Source of the DNA: G963662655 sp963666875
Lineage (GTDB): Bacteria; Cloacimonadota; Cloacimonadia; Cloacimonadales; JAIOQZ01
Direction: 5' to 3'
DNA: 64,000 nt
Assembly: GCA_963666875.2 (NCBI GenBank)
Contig: CAXXPU010000016.1
Location: 124,001-188,000, forward strand
A program made the position numbers and the translations under genes. The notes beneath the pieces were generated by a model. It made no database searches, was not told the DNA's origin, and was given only the letters and a program-made list of their open reading frames with translations. Below, piece by piece: positions 17,631 through 28,037 of the stretch (position 1 is the first letter of the stretch; each line of letters starts with the position of its first letter).

Positions 17631-19309
17631 TGAAAAAATTTATATGGTGCGCTGCCTTTGTTACTCTTGTGCTCACACTATCGGGCCAGGAGATGGAATT
17701 CACAGTCGCAAATGGCGACGAAGCCTTGATGAAATGGCTCGTCGAAAACGAAATTATTGGTGATTATTACCAGATACCTCCCATCCTTCATTTTACCGGG
17801 GACATGAATGTGCGAACGTATCTGGACGAACATCATTATTCATGGACAACGAATGACCGACTGCTTTCGGGATACCAGCCATACGAAACGGTCGTCGATA
17901 GCATCGAAACGCTGGCTGCATTATATCCGGATATCACAACGCTGATCGATCTCGGACCCACAACATGTCATACCTATTACCTCGAAGGAAACAACAACTA
18001 CGAGAATTTCCAGTACGAAGTGCTCTGCCTGAAGCTATCGGACAACCCTGATTCGGAAGAGGACGAACCCAATTACTTCTACTGCGGCGGTATCCACGCT
18101 CAGGAGACTATCGGCGTGGAAGTCACCATGCATATCCTGACCTGGCTGCTGGAAAACTACGGTGTTAACGACGACGCGACAAATTGGATAGACAACAACC
18201 AGATATGGGTGGTGCCGGTGATGAATCCTGACGGTTACGAGGTGGCGGTACAAGAGTGGCACAGCTATCATCGTAAGAACATGCGGGACAACGATCTGGA
18301 TGGTATGCCCGATTTCAGCACCCGGGATGGGGTCGATTTAAACCGGAATTTCGGTTATATTTGGGGTAATAACGGCGCATCGAGCTACCCGTCTTCCAAC
18401 ATATACCACGGACCCTGCGAATGGTCGGAGATTGAAACGATCTACATGCGCGACATGATCCGGAGTCATAAATTCTGGGGTGGAATAACCTATCATTCTA
18501 CTGGAGAATGGGTTATTTATCCGTTGGGGCATATCGATGGCGCATGCAGCCTCGATTACGAGATCATGGACGCACTGGCGCAAAGCATGGCCGTCACGAT
18601 ACCGCAGATCGACGGAACGGGACACTACACGCCGGTTCAGGCATCAGACTTCACCTATACCTGCCAGGGGACGATGGGTGACTGGGCGTATTCGGAAGAA
18701 CGCGTTTTCGGATTCACCATCGAATTGAACAACGCCAGCTATGGTGGATATCATCCGCCGCAGCCATACATCGATCAGATCAAGGAGGACAATCTCCAGG
18801 CGGCTTTGATCATGCTCGATCGGATCAATTATGCATGTCTGTGCGGTCACGCAACCGATGAAAGAGGATTACCCATCGATGCGATCATGAGTGTGGCAGG
18901 TGTGGACGATCAGGAGGGTCTGACTCCCGTTGAACCCTTTTACTGCGATGTTACGACCGGTAGATTCGAACGACCGCTCCTTCCCGGAACGTATCAGATC
19001 ACCTTTTCCGCCGACGGATATATCGATTGCGTTCTGGACAACGTGGAAATCCTCGGTGACCAGATCACGAGCATCGATCCTGTGTTGTACGGTCTGAATG
19101 TCTATTCCTGCGACCTGACAATCACGGACGGGGTCGTCGTTATCGACTGGGTCGATCCGGGCGGATTCGGCTACATCGTCCTTTCATGCGATACACCGGA
19201 TGGGGTTTACGAACCGGATTACACCGGCAACTTCCTTCGTGAACACGTATGGGCGGCGCTGGTAACCGATCCGGTACATTTCTACAAGATTCAACGCGTA
19301 TCGAGATAA
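17630..19309 (+). CDS. Secreted M14 zinc carboxypeptidase without sorting module
   Basis: The protein is 559 aa. The ATG overlaps the previous stop by one base. The signal peptide is about residues 1-20 (ends near SGQ). The M14 catalytic domain aligns closely with the upstream paralogue: zinc ligands H156 and E159 in GGIHAQE, DLNRNFGYIWGN, the third ligand in TYHSTGE, and a catalytic Glu in FTIEL. A regulatory-like beta-sandwich follows the catalytic domain, then a short fibronectin-like tail that ends VHFYKIQRVSR. Unlike its neighbour it has no PNPFNP sorting module, so it may be periplasmic, freely secreted, or held by its partner. The overlap suggests the pair work together on peptides with different C-terminal residues. 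Confidence 0.92.
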   Translation: MKKFIWCAAFVTLVLTLSGQEMEFTVANGDEALMKWLVENEIIGDYYQIPPILHFTGDMNVRTYLDEHHYSWTTNDRLLSGYQPYETVVDSIETLAALYPDITTLIDLGPTTCHTYYLEGNNNYENFQYEVLCLKLSDNPDSEEDEPNYFYCGGIHAQETIGVEVTMHILTWLLENYGVNDDATNWIDNNQIWVVPVMNPDGYEVAVQEWHSYHRKNMRDNDLDGMPDFSTRDGVDLNRNFGYIWGNNGASSYPSSNIYHGPCEWSEIETIYMRDMIRSHKFWGGITYHSTGEWVIYPLGHIDGACSLDYEIMDALAQSMAVTIPQIDGTGHYTPVQASDFTYTCQGTMGDWAYSEERVFGFTIELNNASYGGYHPPQPYIDQIKEDNLQAALIMLDRINYACLCGHATDERGLPIDAIMSVAGVDDQEGLTPVEPFYCDVTTGRFERPLLPGTYQITFSADGYIDCVLDNVEILGDQITSIDPVLYGLNVYSCDLTITDGVVVIDWVDPGGFGYIVLSCDTPDGVYEPDYTGNFLREHVWAALVTDPVHFYKIQRVSR

Positions 19310-19319
19310 TTATTCAGGC

Positions 19320-19560
19320 TCGGTTGCTTGTTGGGTGGTTGCAGCATGTAATCCCGTAGGGATGGTATATTTTAGACGGGTACGTAAGTGCCAGTAACAT
19401 AGTCCGATAGCCGCAGGCGCGAAAGGCAGATTATTCTACGAACCATCTGTCATCCCTACGGGACTTCTTATCAATCCCATAATCAAAGCCCGGCACTTAC
19501 GTACCAGGCTAAAATCTATCGTCCTTCCAGGACTTCAGAATCATCGTTACAAGATGCCCC
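19320..19560. repeat. Intergenic repeat family A, copy 1
   Basis: This non-coding stretch carries the family landmarks: TGTCATCCCTACGGGACTT, then CCCGGCACTTACGTACC..GGCTAAA, then ATCGTCCTTCCAGGACTT and AATCATCGTT. It also has a CCCGTAGGGAT box near its left end. The same landmarks in the same order occur at 32399-32752 and 56620-56870. Confidence 0.65.
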
Positions 19561-19633
19561 ACTCGATTCGCACCAGAGCCTTATATCATTATAAAATCAA
19601 CAGTCGGAAGGTGATTTCTGTGTTGTTAGCGAT

Positions 19634-19669
19634 AAACAAATCGCTCCCGATGAGGGGAATCGGGAGCGA
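19634..19669 (-). terminator. Rho-independent terminator after the C25 peptidase gene
   Basis: TCGCTCCCGAT and ATCGGGAGCGA form an 11-bp stem with a 7-base loop. On the minus strand it is followed by TTTGTTTA, about 50 bases beyond the stop at 19721. Confidence 0.7.
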
Positions 19670-19720
19670 ATGTTTTCTTCACAGCTTGGGAAGCCGAGAA
19701 GAAGGAGGAGATTCAAGGAT

Positions 19721-22700
19721 CTATTTCAAGAGAAGCATTTTCTTCACGAATCGATCGTTTCCGATCTCGAGTTTGTAGAAGTAAACACCGCTGCCAACCG
19801 ACCTGTCGCTGTCGTTTTTACCTCTCCAGTCGATCATGTGCATACCCTCGTCGAGTTTGTCGTTGACCAGCGTACGGACCAACTGCCCGCGAACATTGTA
19901 GATCCTCAGTTTGACATCGGCTTTTTCAGCGACGCTGAAGCGGATCTTCGTCTCCGGATTGAACGGATTCGGGTAATTCTGCCAAAGCTGGTTGACGAAT
20001 ACGGGAACGTCTCCCTGTCCGGATGATGTGAAAATGAGTCCATATACTTCGCTGTATTCGGACATTTCGTCGCCACGCACACTAACGATGTAGTAATCGA
20101 ACTGGATTCCCGGAACCTCGGTCAGGTCGTCGATGAAGCTGTTGGATGTAACATTCTCCGCGATAACAACATCGTTACGGATGATGGTATAGGAATCGAT
20201 CGGAGTAGTCGGACTGTCCCAGGTAATTGTCAATACACGTTCCTGGCAGATGCCGACGAGATTCGTCGGTGGCACGAGCGGCATATCCATCTCGATCTGC
20301 ACATCGTCGATGAACCAGCCTCCGAGATTCGTGTTGCCGTCGCTTTGGAACACGAACCGGAACATGGCATCCTGGTTGGCGTAATTCGTCAGATCGAAGT
20401 AGGCCTGCTCCCAATCGAAATCACCGGAATAGAGTGGTGTTTCCTCGGGTATGTGACTGCTGTTGCCGCGGGAGAGGTACGGATATCCGCCTTCCGGCTC
20501 GATCTGAATCCAGTTGTCGCCTTCGTCGGTTGAGATTTCGACAAAACCGCCGTCATAAGCGTATCCGGGATAGTTACTGCTTGATTCGGCGCTCATCCGA
20601 TGCCAGAATGTCAGCCAGGAGTTGTCGGGAACAGCGACCTGCGGTCCTTGCAGCGCGGTGAAGAGATCGTCGGAATACTCTCCGCTATTCGAGGTTGCCC
20701 CGCATTTCCAGCAGTATTCACCGTTGATGGTCGTGTTGTCCAGATTGCTGCGGTGCCATTGGTCGTTGGTTCCTGTTTCCAGAGCGAAGTGTTCCCAATC
20801 GTAATATTCTGTTTCAAAGTTATCGAGGAAGGGATTGATTGTAAGATTGGCGATACTACCGAGGTGGTAGCCGCGTTCGCAATCGATACTCAGGTAGAAT
20901 ACGATGTTGATCGGGATCTCGATTTGATCGCTGAGTGTAATATTGAAGAACTCGAGATCTTCCATTTCACCCGGTCCGAGGTCGCCGAAGTTCAGGTATT
21001 CCGGTGTGATCGAGACATATTCGTTGTCTGTCATGAGTTTCACGCGCAACGAGTCCAGCGCGAAATCGGTATCGTTGACGATCTCGGTGGTAATACGCAC
21101 CAGGTCGCCGGGATCGGGAAGCCCGTTGCCGTTGCCGGAAAGCTCGACAAAGCTTTCGTTCTGGATGAGCAGATTCGGAACCTGGATCGGGATGCTAATC
21201 TCGTATTGCCATTCGTCGGAACCGGAGCTGAATGTAACGATGAAATCGGCAACGGTGCCAACAGGGATATCCATCGCGGTTGTCATCTCGAAACCGGTCG
21301 TCGGATCGACAGTCGATTGCGCACCAGCGGTTCCATATTCGATTTCATCCTGTTCGATCGTGATATACTCGCATTCGGTGAAAATAGTCGCTGTCAGCTC
21401 TTCCGCCGGGAGGTTTCCGACGTTGTTGGCTGGGATCGACATTTCGAACGATTCGTTCCAGCCCAGTTCGCCATTGTTACCATCGACGATCGTGTAGTCG
21501 CCGGGAATGATGAACGCTTCGTCCGGCGCGATGACATCGAGCAGAGTAAATTCGTTCAGCACATTGTGTCCGGTGACGTTCAGCCTGAGTGTCCCGGGAG
21601 TCTCCGGCGGTTGGGTGAGTTCGATACTGGAAGATACGCCGTTTTGAACGATTGCTCTTCCGATCAGTTGATCGTCGCAGATCACGGCAACAAGCAGTTC
21701 ATTAACCGAATCGTCATCCACGGTAACAGTGACATCGAATTCACTGACACCGATCGGTAACACATCCGGTGTGTCGAATGTCACATCGGCTGGTACATCC
21801 GTCCAGATGTCCAGCGTCGGGTCGCCGAGAAGAGTCGATTCGAAATAGGACCAGAGCAGCACCGTGTTAGCTGAAAGGAACGGTACCGTGTCGTCCTTGC
21901 TGTCTGCTTGCACTTCCGAGATACGGGAAATGTTTTCGCCGTAGAGCGCGTCGTAAAATTCACGTTGAAGGTGCTGGGATGCTCCGTTGGTCGCGGAGCT
22001 GTCGCCCCATCCGTAGCGGGAATTACCCACATAGCAGACACATCCGTTCGCGAGATTGTTCCATTGTTCGGAGATCGCATCTTCGTTGTAATAGTAGCCG
22101 TTGTCGTCACGGTTGTCGAAGGCGTTGCAGTAACAACCTTGCGTGTAGATGATGTAGAAGTTGTGATTCTCACCGTTGTTGGTCATATTGCTGGTGGTGA
22201 CAGCGTCGGTGTAGAATTTGATATTGTAGTGCGTCGAGCAGTGTCCCAGATGCCCGATCAGGTTCTTGCCGCTGTTCATCATGTTGAAAAGCTGTGTGGT
22301 TGACCAGATGCCTTCCAGGTCGTAGAGGGTTTCGACATCGATATGTTCGGGAATGCCGACGGTGGTGTAACCATAGTTATCGCATCCCAGCCGCACCTCT
22401 TCCATGAAGTCCATGCCCCAGCAGGTCCAGCCGAGATCCTCGCCGATCAGTGCGTTGTTGTTCAAGTCTTCGATCACCGGATCAGTCTGGTACATTAACT
22501 GTTTGTTCACGAAGTTACCGGCTTCGGTACTATTGTCAACAGCCGCTCTGCCGCCGTAGATTTCGCCGTAGAAATCGATTTCGCTCCATTCGCCCCAATA
22601 GTTGTCGCCATCGTCGTTCCAGTCGCCGTCGAGGTTGAAGAAATATTGGTCGCTGGGGATATCGGAATCGGCGTAATAACCGGGATTGACGTACATTCCG

Positions 22701-23584
22701 CGATGGGGGAGATCTTCTTCGTCGCCGGCGAGAAGTACGTATTCGATACCGCTGTCGAGGTATTCCGCGGTAATGTAGTTGCGGATTTTCTCCTGGTCGT
22801 CGTCACCTTCCGCGGTTGCCAGTATGATTTCCACGCTGACGATCGTAGTGCGGATGCCGAGGCTGTTCTTGTATTCGGCAAGCGGTTCGAAATCGTCGAT
22901 CAGGTCACCGGGAGTAATGATCAGATAATCATACGCAATGCGGCTGCGGTCGTGGGTCGGTTCGATGTAGCGGCTGGCGCTTTGCGGGTTCATGACCATG
23001 TCCTGAAGCCGGCGCATCGTGTGGTCGTCTTTCCGCACGAATGCTCCGGTGTCCTGCAATTCCGCGTCGTACGCCGTTTCGATCGTGACATCCAGATGCG
23101 AATAATATTCGATCGCGTTTTCAGACGGAAGATAGCGCACCGGGTAGAGAAGCATTGTGAAAATCTGATAGCCGCGATACGTTCCCACGATCTGGTTGCC
23201 GCCTTTCTCGATGGGGAAGACCGGCATCGACGTGATATCGTCACGAAGATTCGTAAACGATGGAGTCATCGATTCCAGTTTGCTGAGCGGATATTGTCGC
23301 TGTGTGGGATAAATGGGCATATCCAGCGTCATGATGTCGGAATCGCCCTCGATGGTTACGCTTGCGACATTATGAAACTGGGGAATCAGGATGCGAACCG
23401 GATATGCGGGAAGAAGCGGCTCGCCGGGCTCGCCGATTTGCGGCAGTCCACGCATGTTGATCAGGCTTTTTCCGTCTTTGTATTCGATGTACGGACGATC
23501 GAAATCAAAGCCGTTCTGGATCGTCTCAGAAAAAAGTGTTGCACAAATTATGAGTGTCAGTGCTAAAACTATGAATCTCCTCAT
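19721..23584 (-). CDS. Secreted gingipain-like cysteine peptidase (C25) with sorting module
   Basis: The protein is 1287 aa from the ATG at 23584, chosen because it gives a clean signal peptide (1-19) and a G-rich ribosome site; upstream sequence in the same frame overlaps glnN and is not coding. The layout is a propeptide-like N-terminus (about 25-215), then the C25 catalytic domain (about 217-560) with the probable dyad H448 (GHLGHCS) and C484 (TQGCYCNAFD), then Ig-like domains, a jelly-roll/MAM-like module around 985-1130, a fibronectin-like domain, and the FlgD-like sorting module (NYPNPFNPET to KKMLLLK). It is expected to be an extracellular endopeptidase that would supply peptides to the M14 enzymes next door. 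Confidence 0.9.
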   Translation of the reverse strand: MRRFIVLALTLIICATLFSETIQNGFDFDRPYIEYKDGKSLINMRGLPQIGEPGEPLLPAYPVRILIPQFHNVASVTIEGDSDIMTLDMPIYPTQRQYPLSKLESMTPSFTNLRDDITSMPVFPIEKGGNQIVGTYRGYQIFTMLLYPVRYLPSENAIEYYSHLDVTIETAYDAELQDTGAFVRKDDHTMRRLQDMVMNPQSASRYIEPTHDRSRIAYDYLIITPGDLIDDFEPLAEYKNSLGIRTTIVSVEIILATAEGDDDQEKIRNYITAEYLDSGIEYVLLAGDEEDLPHRGMYVNPGYYADSDIPSDQYFFNLDGDWNDDGDNYWGEWSEIDFYGEIYGGRAAVDNSTEAGNFVNKQLMYQTDPVIEDLNNNALIGEDLGWTCWGMDFMEEVRLGCDNYGYTTVGIPEHIDVETLYDLEGIWSTTQLFNMMNSGKNLIGHLGHCSTHYNIKFYTDAVTTSNMTNNGENHNFYIIYTQGCYCNAFDNRDDNGYYYNEDAISEQWNNLANGCVCYVGNSRYGWGDSSATNGASQHLQREFYDALYGENISRISEVQADSKDDTVPFLSANTVLLWSYFESTLLGDPTLDIWTDVPADVTFDTPDVLPIGVSEFDVTVTVDDDSVNELLVAVICDDQLIGRAIVQNGVSSSIELTQPPETPGTLRLNVTGHNVLNEFTLLDVIAPDEAFIIPGDYTIVDGNNGELGWNESFEMSIPANNVGNLPAEELTATIFTECEYITIEQDEIEYGTAGAQSTVDPTTGFEMTTAMDIPVGTVADFIVTFSSGSDEWQYEISIPIQVPNLLIQNESFVELSGNGNGLPDPGDLVRITTEIVNDTDFALDSLRVKLMTDNEYVSITPEYLNFGDLGPGEMEDLEFFNITLSDQIEIPINIVFYLSIDCERGYHLGSIANLTINPFLDNFETEYYDWEHFALETGTNDQWHRSNLDNTTINGEYCWKCGATSNSGEYSDDLFTALQGPQVAVPDNSWLTFWHRMSAESSSNYPGYAYDGGFVEISTDEGDNWIQIEPEGGYPYLSRGNSSHIPEETPLYSGDFDWEQAYFDLTNYANQDAMFRFVFQSDGNTNLGGWFIDDVQIEMDMPLVPPTNLVGICQERVLTITWDSPTTPIDSYTIIRNDVVIAENVTSNSFIDDLTEVPGIQFDYYIVSVRGDEMSEYSEVYGLIFTSSGQGDVPVFVNQLWQNYPNPFNPETKIRFSVAEKADVKLRIYNVRGQLVRTLVNDKLDEGMHMIDWRGKNDSDRSVGSGVYFYKLEIGNDRFVKKMLLLK

Positions 23585-23697
23585 TTCGCACCCCCTGGTT
23601 GTTTCTTTGTTTCGACACAATGCAAGGAATGTTCCATTTGAAGGATAATTATAGTAATGAATGCTTGTTTGATAGCGTTTCAGGATCCTTACCGCGA

Positions 23698-25794
23698 TCA
23701 CTGCTTCAATAGCTGATAATACCGGGGAAGAGACCACAGATCGTCTGCCACGTATGACTCCACCAGATCGACATCCATGCGCATTCTTTCCAGTGACGGC
23801 AACCCCTCCGACGCATAGTAATCGGCACGCTCGAAGAAGTCGCTTCGCTTTTCGCCTTCGGACAGGATGTTCTTCATGGTCTTGATGTGCTCGCACAGGT
23901 TCGTGAAGACCTTTTCCAGAATGCGAATCTCGTCGAGCATGGCGCTGGACGGTATCTCGGCTCCGAGCAGTCCCGCGTAAGTATCGGCGAGTAACCTGAG
24001 GTGCCGGATCAACGATGGCATGATGCGGGTGTTGACCAGCTCGATTGCGGTGCGGAACTCGATTTCGAGCGTCTTGATGTATGCTTCGAGCTTGATATCC
24101 ACCTTGGAGATCAGTTCGCGTTCGGAAAGCACGCGGTATTCGCTGAAGAGCTTCTTCACCTCCGGTTCGAGATAGAATCGGAGCGCCTGCGGCGTGTTGT
24201 CCGCAATCGGTAGTCCTCGTTTCCGCGCCTCCTGACGCCATTCGTCCGAATAGTTATTCCCTTCGAATCGTATGGGACGGGTCTCGCGGAGGATTTCCTT
24301 CATGACGAGGAACGCGTTTTCCTTCATGCTGCCTTTACGAGCCTTCAGTCGCTTGTATATCTGGTCGTAACCCCAGGCGACGATCATGTTCATCGCGGTT
24401 GTCGATTCGGCGCAGTTCTGGTTTGATCCCACGGGACGGAACTCGAACTTGTTTCCCGTGAACGCAATGGGAGAAGTGCGGTTGCGGTCGGCGATATCCT
24501 TGGCGATTTTCGGCAGCTTCTGCACGCCGAGGTTGATTTCCTCCATTGCTTTGCCCGAAAGTTTGCCGATCCCTTCAATCTCGTCGAGGAGCTCATCCAG
24601 ATATTGCCCGAGATAAACCGACATGATACCGGGAGGCGCTTCGCCTCCGCCCAGACGGTGGTCGTTACCCGCGTCCGCGACCGATGCCCTCAGCAGACCG
24701 CCGAAGCGATGAACGCCGAGTAGAATCGCGCCGATGGTCATCAGGAAGCTGATGTTCTTGAGCGGAGATTTGGACGGTTCGAGGTAGTTCGCGCCAGTGT
24801 TGTCGCAGATCGACCAGTTAAGGTGCTTGCCGCTGCCGTTCAGACCGGCGAAGGGTTTTTCGTGCAGGATCGCCACCAGCCCATGTCGCTCCGAGATCGT
24901 GTCCAGCAGCGCCATGACTTGCAGGTTGTGATCGACTGCCAGGTTGGCGTCTTCGTAGAGTGGGGCCATCTCGAACTGATTCGGCGAGACCTCGTTGTGT
25001 CGCGTTTTGCTGGGGATGCCGCGACGATACAGTTCATGATCGAGATCCGCCATGAATGCCATGATGCGCGGCTTGATGGAGCCGAAATAGTGGTCTTCCA
25101 TCTGCTGTCCCTTGGGGGATGGCGCGCCGAAGATTGTGCGCTTGCAAAGTTGCAAGTCGGGGCGCTGATTGTATAGCTCGCGCGGGACGAGGAAATATTC
25201 CTGCTCGGGCCCGAGCAGCACACGCGTGCGTCTGGCAAACCGGTTTCCGAGATGTTTCTGAAGTCGGATGGCGGCGTCGTTCAAGGCGCGTTGCGAACGC
25301 AGCATGGGTGTCTTGAGATCCAGCACGTCGCCGGTCCAGGCGAGATAGACGGATGGAATCACGAGCGTACGGGATTCACCCGATTCGAGCAGAAACGCGG
25401 GGGATGTCGGGTCCCAGGCGGTGTAACCGCGCGCTTCGAAGGTGGAGCGCATGCCGCCGGACGGAAACGAGGAGGCGTCCGGCTCGGAGCGGATCAGTCG
25501 ATCCGGTGAAAATCGCTCGATGATCTCGCCATCGTCGTCGTAGCAGATGAACGCATCGTGCTTCTCCGCGGTGCCGCCGCGTTGCGGTTGAAACCAGTGC
25601 GTGAAGTGCGTGGCGCCGTTGTCCAGCGCCCATTCCTTCATTGCATGCGCGATATCCGAAGCGATCGCTTCATCCAGCGGTTCGCCGCTTTCCATCGTCG
25701 CGATGATTTTATAATAGGTATCCTTGCTCAGCTTCCGCTTCATTACGGACTTGCTGAAGGTCAATTCACCGAAGATTTTCTCGAATTCCGACAT
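23698..25794 (-). CDS. glnN: Glutamine synthetase type III
   Basis: The protein is 698 aa, the usual GSIII length (about 700, against about 450 for GSI). It makes glutamine from glutamate, ammonia and ATP in the cytoplasm. The start at 25794 has GGAGGT five bases upstream. Diagnostic segments are THWFQPQRGGTAEKHDAF near residue 80, LLGPEQEYFLV near 205, NEVSPNQFEMAPLYEDAN near 275, KPFAGLNGSGKHLNWS near 315, and HRLGGGEAPPGIMSVYLG near 380, containing the metal and substrate ligands. It is a single gene between secreted-protein genes, with no nearby glnB or amtB. It probably assimilates ammonia released by amino-acid fermentation. Confidence 0.95.
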   Translation of the reverse strand: MSEFEKIFGELTFSKSVMKRKLSKDTYYKIIATMESGEPLDEAIASDIAHAMKEWALDNGATHFTHWFQPQRGGTAEKHDAFICYDDDGEIIERFSPDRLIRSEPDASSFPSGGMRSTFEARGYTAWDPTSPAFLLESGESRTLVIPSVYLAWTGDVLDLKTPMLRSQRALNDAAIRLQKHLGNRFARRTRVLLGPEQEYFLVPRELYNQRPDLQLCKRTIFGAPSPKGQQMEDHYFGSIKPRIMAFMADLDHELYRRGIPSKTRHNEVSPNQFEMAPLYEDANLAVDHNLQVMALLDTISERHGLVAILHEKPFAGLNGSGKHLNWSICDNTGANYLEPSKSPLKNISFLMTIGAILLGVHRFGGLLRASVADAGNDHRLGGGEAPPGIMSVYLGQYLDELLDEIEGIGKLSGKAMEEINLGVQKLPKIAKDIADRNRTSPIAFTGNKFEFRPVGSNQNCAESTTAMNMIVAWGYDQIYKRLKARKGSMKENAFLVMKEILRETRPIRFEGNNYSDEWRQEARKRGLPIADNTPQALRFYLEPEVKKLFSEYRVLSERELISKVDIKLEAYIKTLEIEFRTAIELVNTRIMPSLIRHLRLLADTYAGLLGAEIPSSAMLDEIRILEKVFTNLCEHIKTMKNILSEGEKRSDFFERADYYASEGLPSLERMRMDVDLVESYVADDLWSLPRYYQLLKQ

Positions 25795-26063
25795 GCATAC
25801 CTCCATCCCGACAAATGGGTGAATTTTATTCATTCATCAACCTGATATCGTTGATTTGGAGGCAGATAATTAGAAATACCTCGATAAAATCGAGAAAATG
25901 CTGAAACACGGGATCATTGGCTGCAAAATTGGAAGAAAGTGAATGCAGTGGCAGATTCCCGTGCCTGCCCTCTCTCTTCCCTGTATATTTTGCATCGTAT
26001 ATCAGAGTCTCTGTAGCTGCCGATCTCCGAGTGGCGTTATTCTATCTTCTACCTTTTACCCGA

Positions 26064-27779
26064 TTATTTCAACAGGATCGCCTTGCGAATGGACTTGCAG
26101 TCGGCGGCAACGAGTTCGACGAGATAGATACCCGACGACCGGTCGTGCGCATCCCATACAATGGAATGGCTTCCAGCGCGCTGTTTGCCAGGATTCATCG
26201 TCGTCACGCGCGCGCCTCTTATAGTATAGATGTTTATCAGGACGTCTGATTCATGTGAGAGCGAGTAGTAGATGCAGGTCTGGGGATTGAAGGGATTCGG
26301 CGCGATCGTCGAAATGCCTGTCGGAGTGGGAACATCGGTAACGGGATCGACTGCGATGCTGTAGTCGGTGGAAATCGTGACGGTGGCATTCTCGCCCTCC
26401 GGCAGATCGAACGTCACGTAGCAGATGACGAATTCTCCGCTGCGATCCGTTTGCTCGAGTTCGCCGCCCGTTACAATGTAACCGTAGTCGGTTGACGGCA
26501 TGACGAATTTAAGCCGGCAGTGGGTGAAGGATGCTTCGAGTCCGTTGTGAACCACTGCCTGGATCGAATCTGCAACGCCTTCGTTGGACGGCGTATAGGT
26601 GACACGAAGATTCTGTCCGCTGTACCCGGCGTAAACAGTTTCCTGTGGATCGACAATGTTATCGGATACATGGATTGGTCGATAGGCTCGAGTGTGGTCG
26701 CCGGTGTTGTCGGTCGCGAGGTTGTACGGGTGATAGTGCGTGCTCCCTTCGTTGTAATGGATATGTCCCCACAGTGCCAGATCGACATCGAGATCGTTCA
26801 GGTCGATTTGCTCCGAGAAATCGTAGTGGTAAAACAGCACGCGGTTGGTTGCGCTCTGCGAGGATGCCAGCTCGTCTTCCAGCCACTGCATCTGACCGTC
26901 GGTGAAACTCTCGAATCCGTAGATCCAGGACATGAAATTATCGTAATTGTCGTATGCTTCCATGCCCATGTAATGGACATCGCCGTAGTCGAAGCTGTAG
27001 TTCTGCGTATAGTACGGATCGCCGCTGGGCGGGTCGATCAGTCGATTCCAGCCGAAGAATTTCCACCAGTTTCTGCGTGCGGTGCCGTCCTCCGGCGGCG
27101 TGCTGTCCCAACCGCCGATGTCGTGGTTGCCCGATGTGACGAACACCGGCACTTCCAGCTCCGTCAGGAGCCTCTTGGCTCGTGTGAAATAGCGCCGTTC
27201 GAGGAAGTCCTCCAGCTCGCCTTCGTTGACAAGGTCGCCGGTCAGCAGCACGAACTCGGGATTGATGATGTTGATGTCCTGGATCACCTGTCGCAGATCG
27301 ACGGTGTTTGTGGAGTCTGTTTCAGCGCCGTCCTCGTAGTAATAGAGCGAGGTGGGCGTGTGTGGATCGGTGACGTGGATAAAGCTGTAGGTGTCGCGCT
27401 CTTCCGGGATCAGTTGAACTGCGTTTTTCTCGAAGTCTTCTTCGATGCCGTCCGCCGTGACGTGAAGGTCGTACAGTTCGAAAAGCGGTGGATTCAGTGG
27501 AATCGCGCATTGGATCTGCCATCTCGCCAGGGATGTGTAATAATTCGCCGACTCGATACCGAGTTCGATGGTTGTTGCATCGTGTATCAGCTCGACGTGC
27601 CAGTTGTCGGTCGAGGTGGGCGCGTCGCATTCCAGAATGAACGTCTCGCCGGGTAACACGATCTCCGGGATGTTCAAGAGCGGTTTCAGGATGACGGTGA
27701 GTGTGTCGCCGATGGCGGTCTGTGCTGCCAAAGCTGTGAACGCGAGGCTGATGATTAGTGCTGTAAGAATCCTTCTCAT
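26064..27779 (-). CDS. Secreted calcineurin-like phosphoesterase with sorting module
   Basis: The protein is 571 aa with a signal peptide at 1-19 (ends near LAAQ). After an Ig-like N-terminal domain (about 30-125) comes a metallophosphoesterase domain with the motif series in order: TDPHT (D-x-H), LLTGDLVNEG, VTSGNHDIGGWD, FYHYDF and LWGHIHYNEG. These supply the dinuclear metal site. A further beta domain and the FlgD-like sorting module (IAPNPFNPQT onward) complete it. It is an extracellular phosphoesterase of unknown substrate (nucleotide, phospholipid or phosphoprotein). I see no clear Shine-Dalgarno sequence before the ATG, which is unusual among its neighbours. The 269 bases between it and glnN contain only a small CTCGA/TCGAG hairpin near 25.88 kb. 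Confidence 0.88.
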   Translation of the reverse strand: MRRILTALIISLAFTALAAQTAIGDTLTVILKPLLNIPEIVLPGETFILECDAPTSTDNWHVELIHDATTIELGIESANYYTSLARWQIQCAIPLNPPLFELYDLHVTADGIEEDFEKNAVQLIPEERDTYSFIHVTDPHTPTSLYYYEDGAETDSTNTVDLRQVIQDINIINPEFVLLTGDLVNEGELEDFLERRYFTRAKRLLTELEVPVFVTSGNHDIGGWDSTPPEDGTARRNWWKFFGWNRLIDPPSGDPYYTQNYSFDYGDVHYMGMEAYDNYDNFMSWIYGFESFTDGQMQWLEDELASSQSATNRVLFYHYDFSEQIDLNDLDVDLALWGHIHYNEGSTHYHPYNLATDNTGDHTRAYRPIHVSDNIVDPQETVYAGYSGQNLRVTYTPSNEGVADSIQAVVHNGLEASFTHCRLKFVMPSTDYGYIVTGGELEQTDRSGEFVICYVTFDLPEGENATVTISTDYSIAVDPVTDVPTPTGISTIAPNPFNPQTCIYYSLSHESDVLINIYTIRGARVTTMNPGKQRAGSHSIVWDAHDRSSGIYLVELVAADCKSIRKAILLK

Positions 27780-27987
27780 ATCAAGACAGAATAATGAGGG
27801 CAGGGATGAATGTCAACCGAAACCAAGTTCTCGAAGGTTTAAATTTTGTCGTGAAGAGTGATTCAGGCTTCATCGAAAAATTCTGTTCTCCGTGTTTGCT
27901 GTATATGCTACAGGACCTCGTTTCGCGCGTACATTTCCGCTCCAGAGAGTACAGGTAAAATAAAATCAGCTTAATGCAAGAAAATAC

Positions 27988-28015
27988 TTTACAAATAGCG
28001 TTTGGAAAATATTGT
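27988..28015 (+). promoter_or_regulatory. Candidate promoter of the microprotein-LemA-TPM operon
   Basis: TTTACA (27988-27993), a 16-base spacer, then TATTGT (28010-28015), 22 bases before the first start codon. The preceding 27780-27987 shows no gene. Confidence 0.45.
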
Positions 28016-28037
28016 ATCTGTAAGTGAGGTAATGAGG

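Noticed and set aside
20600..21760. Plus-strand frame (386 codons) over the C25 peptidase
   Set aside because: Antisense shadow; low-complexity, no ribosome site.
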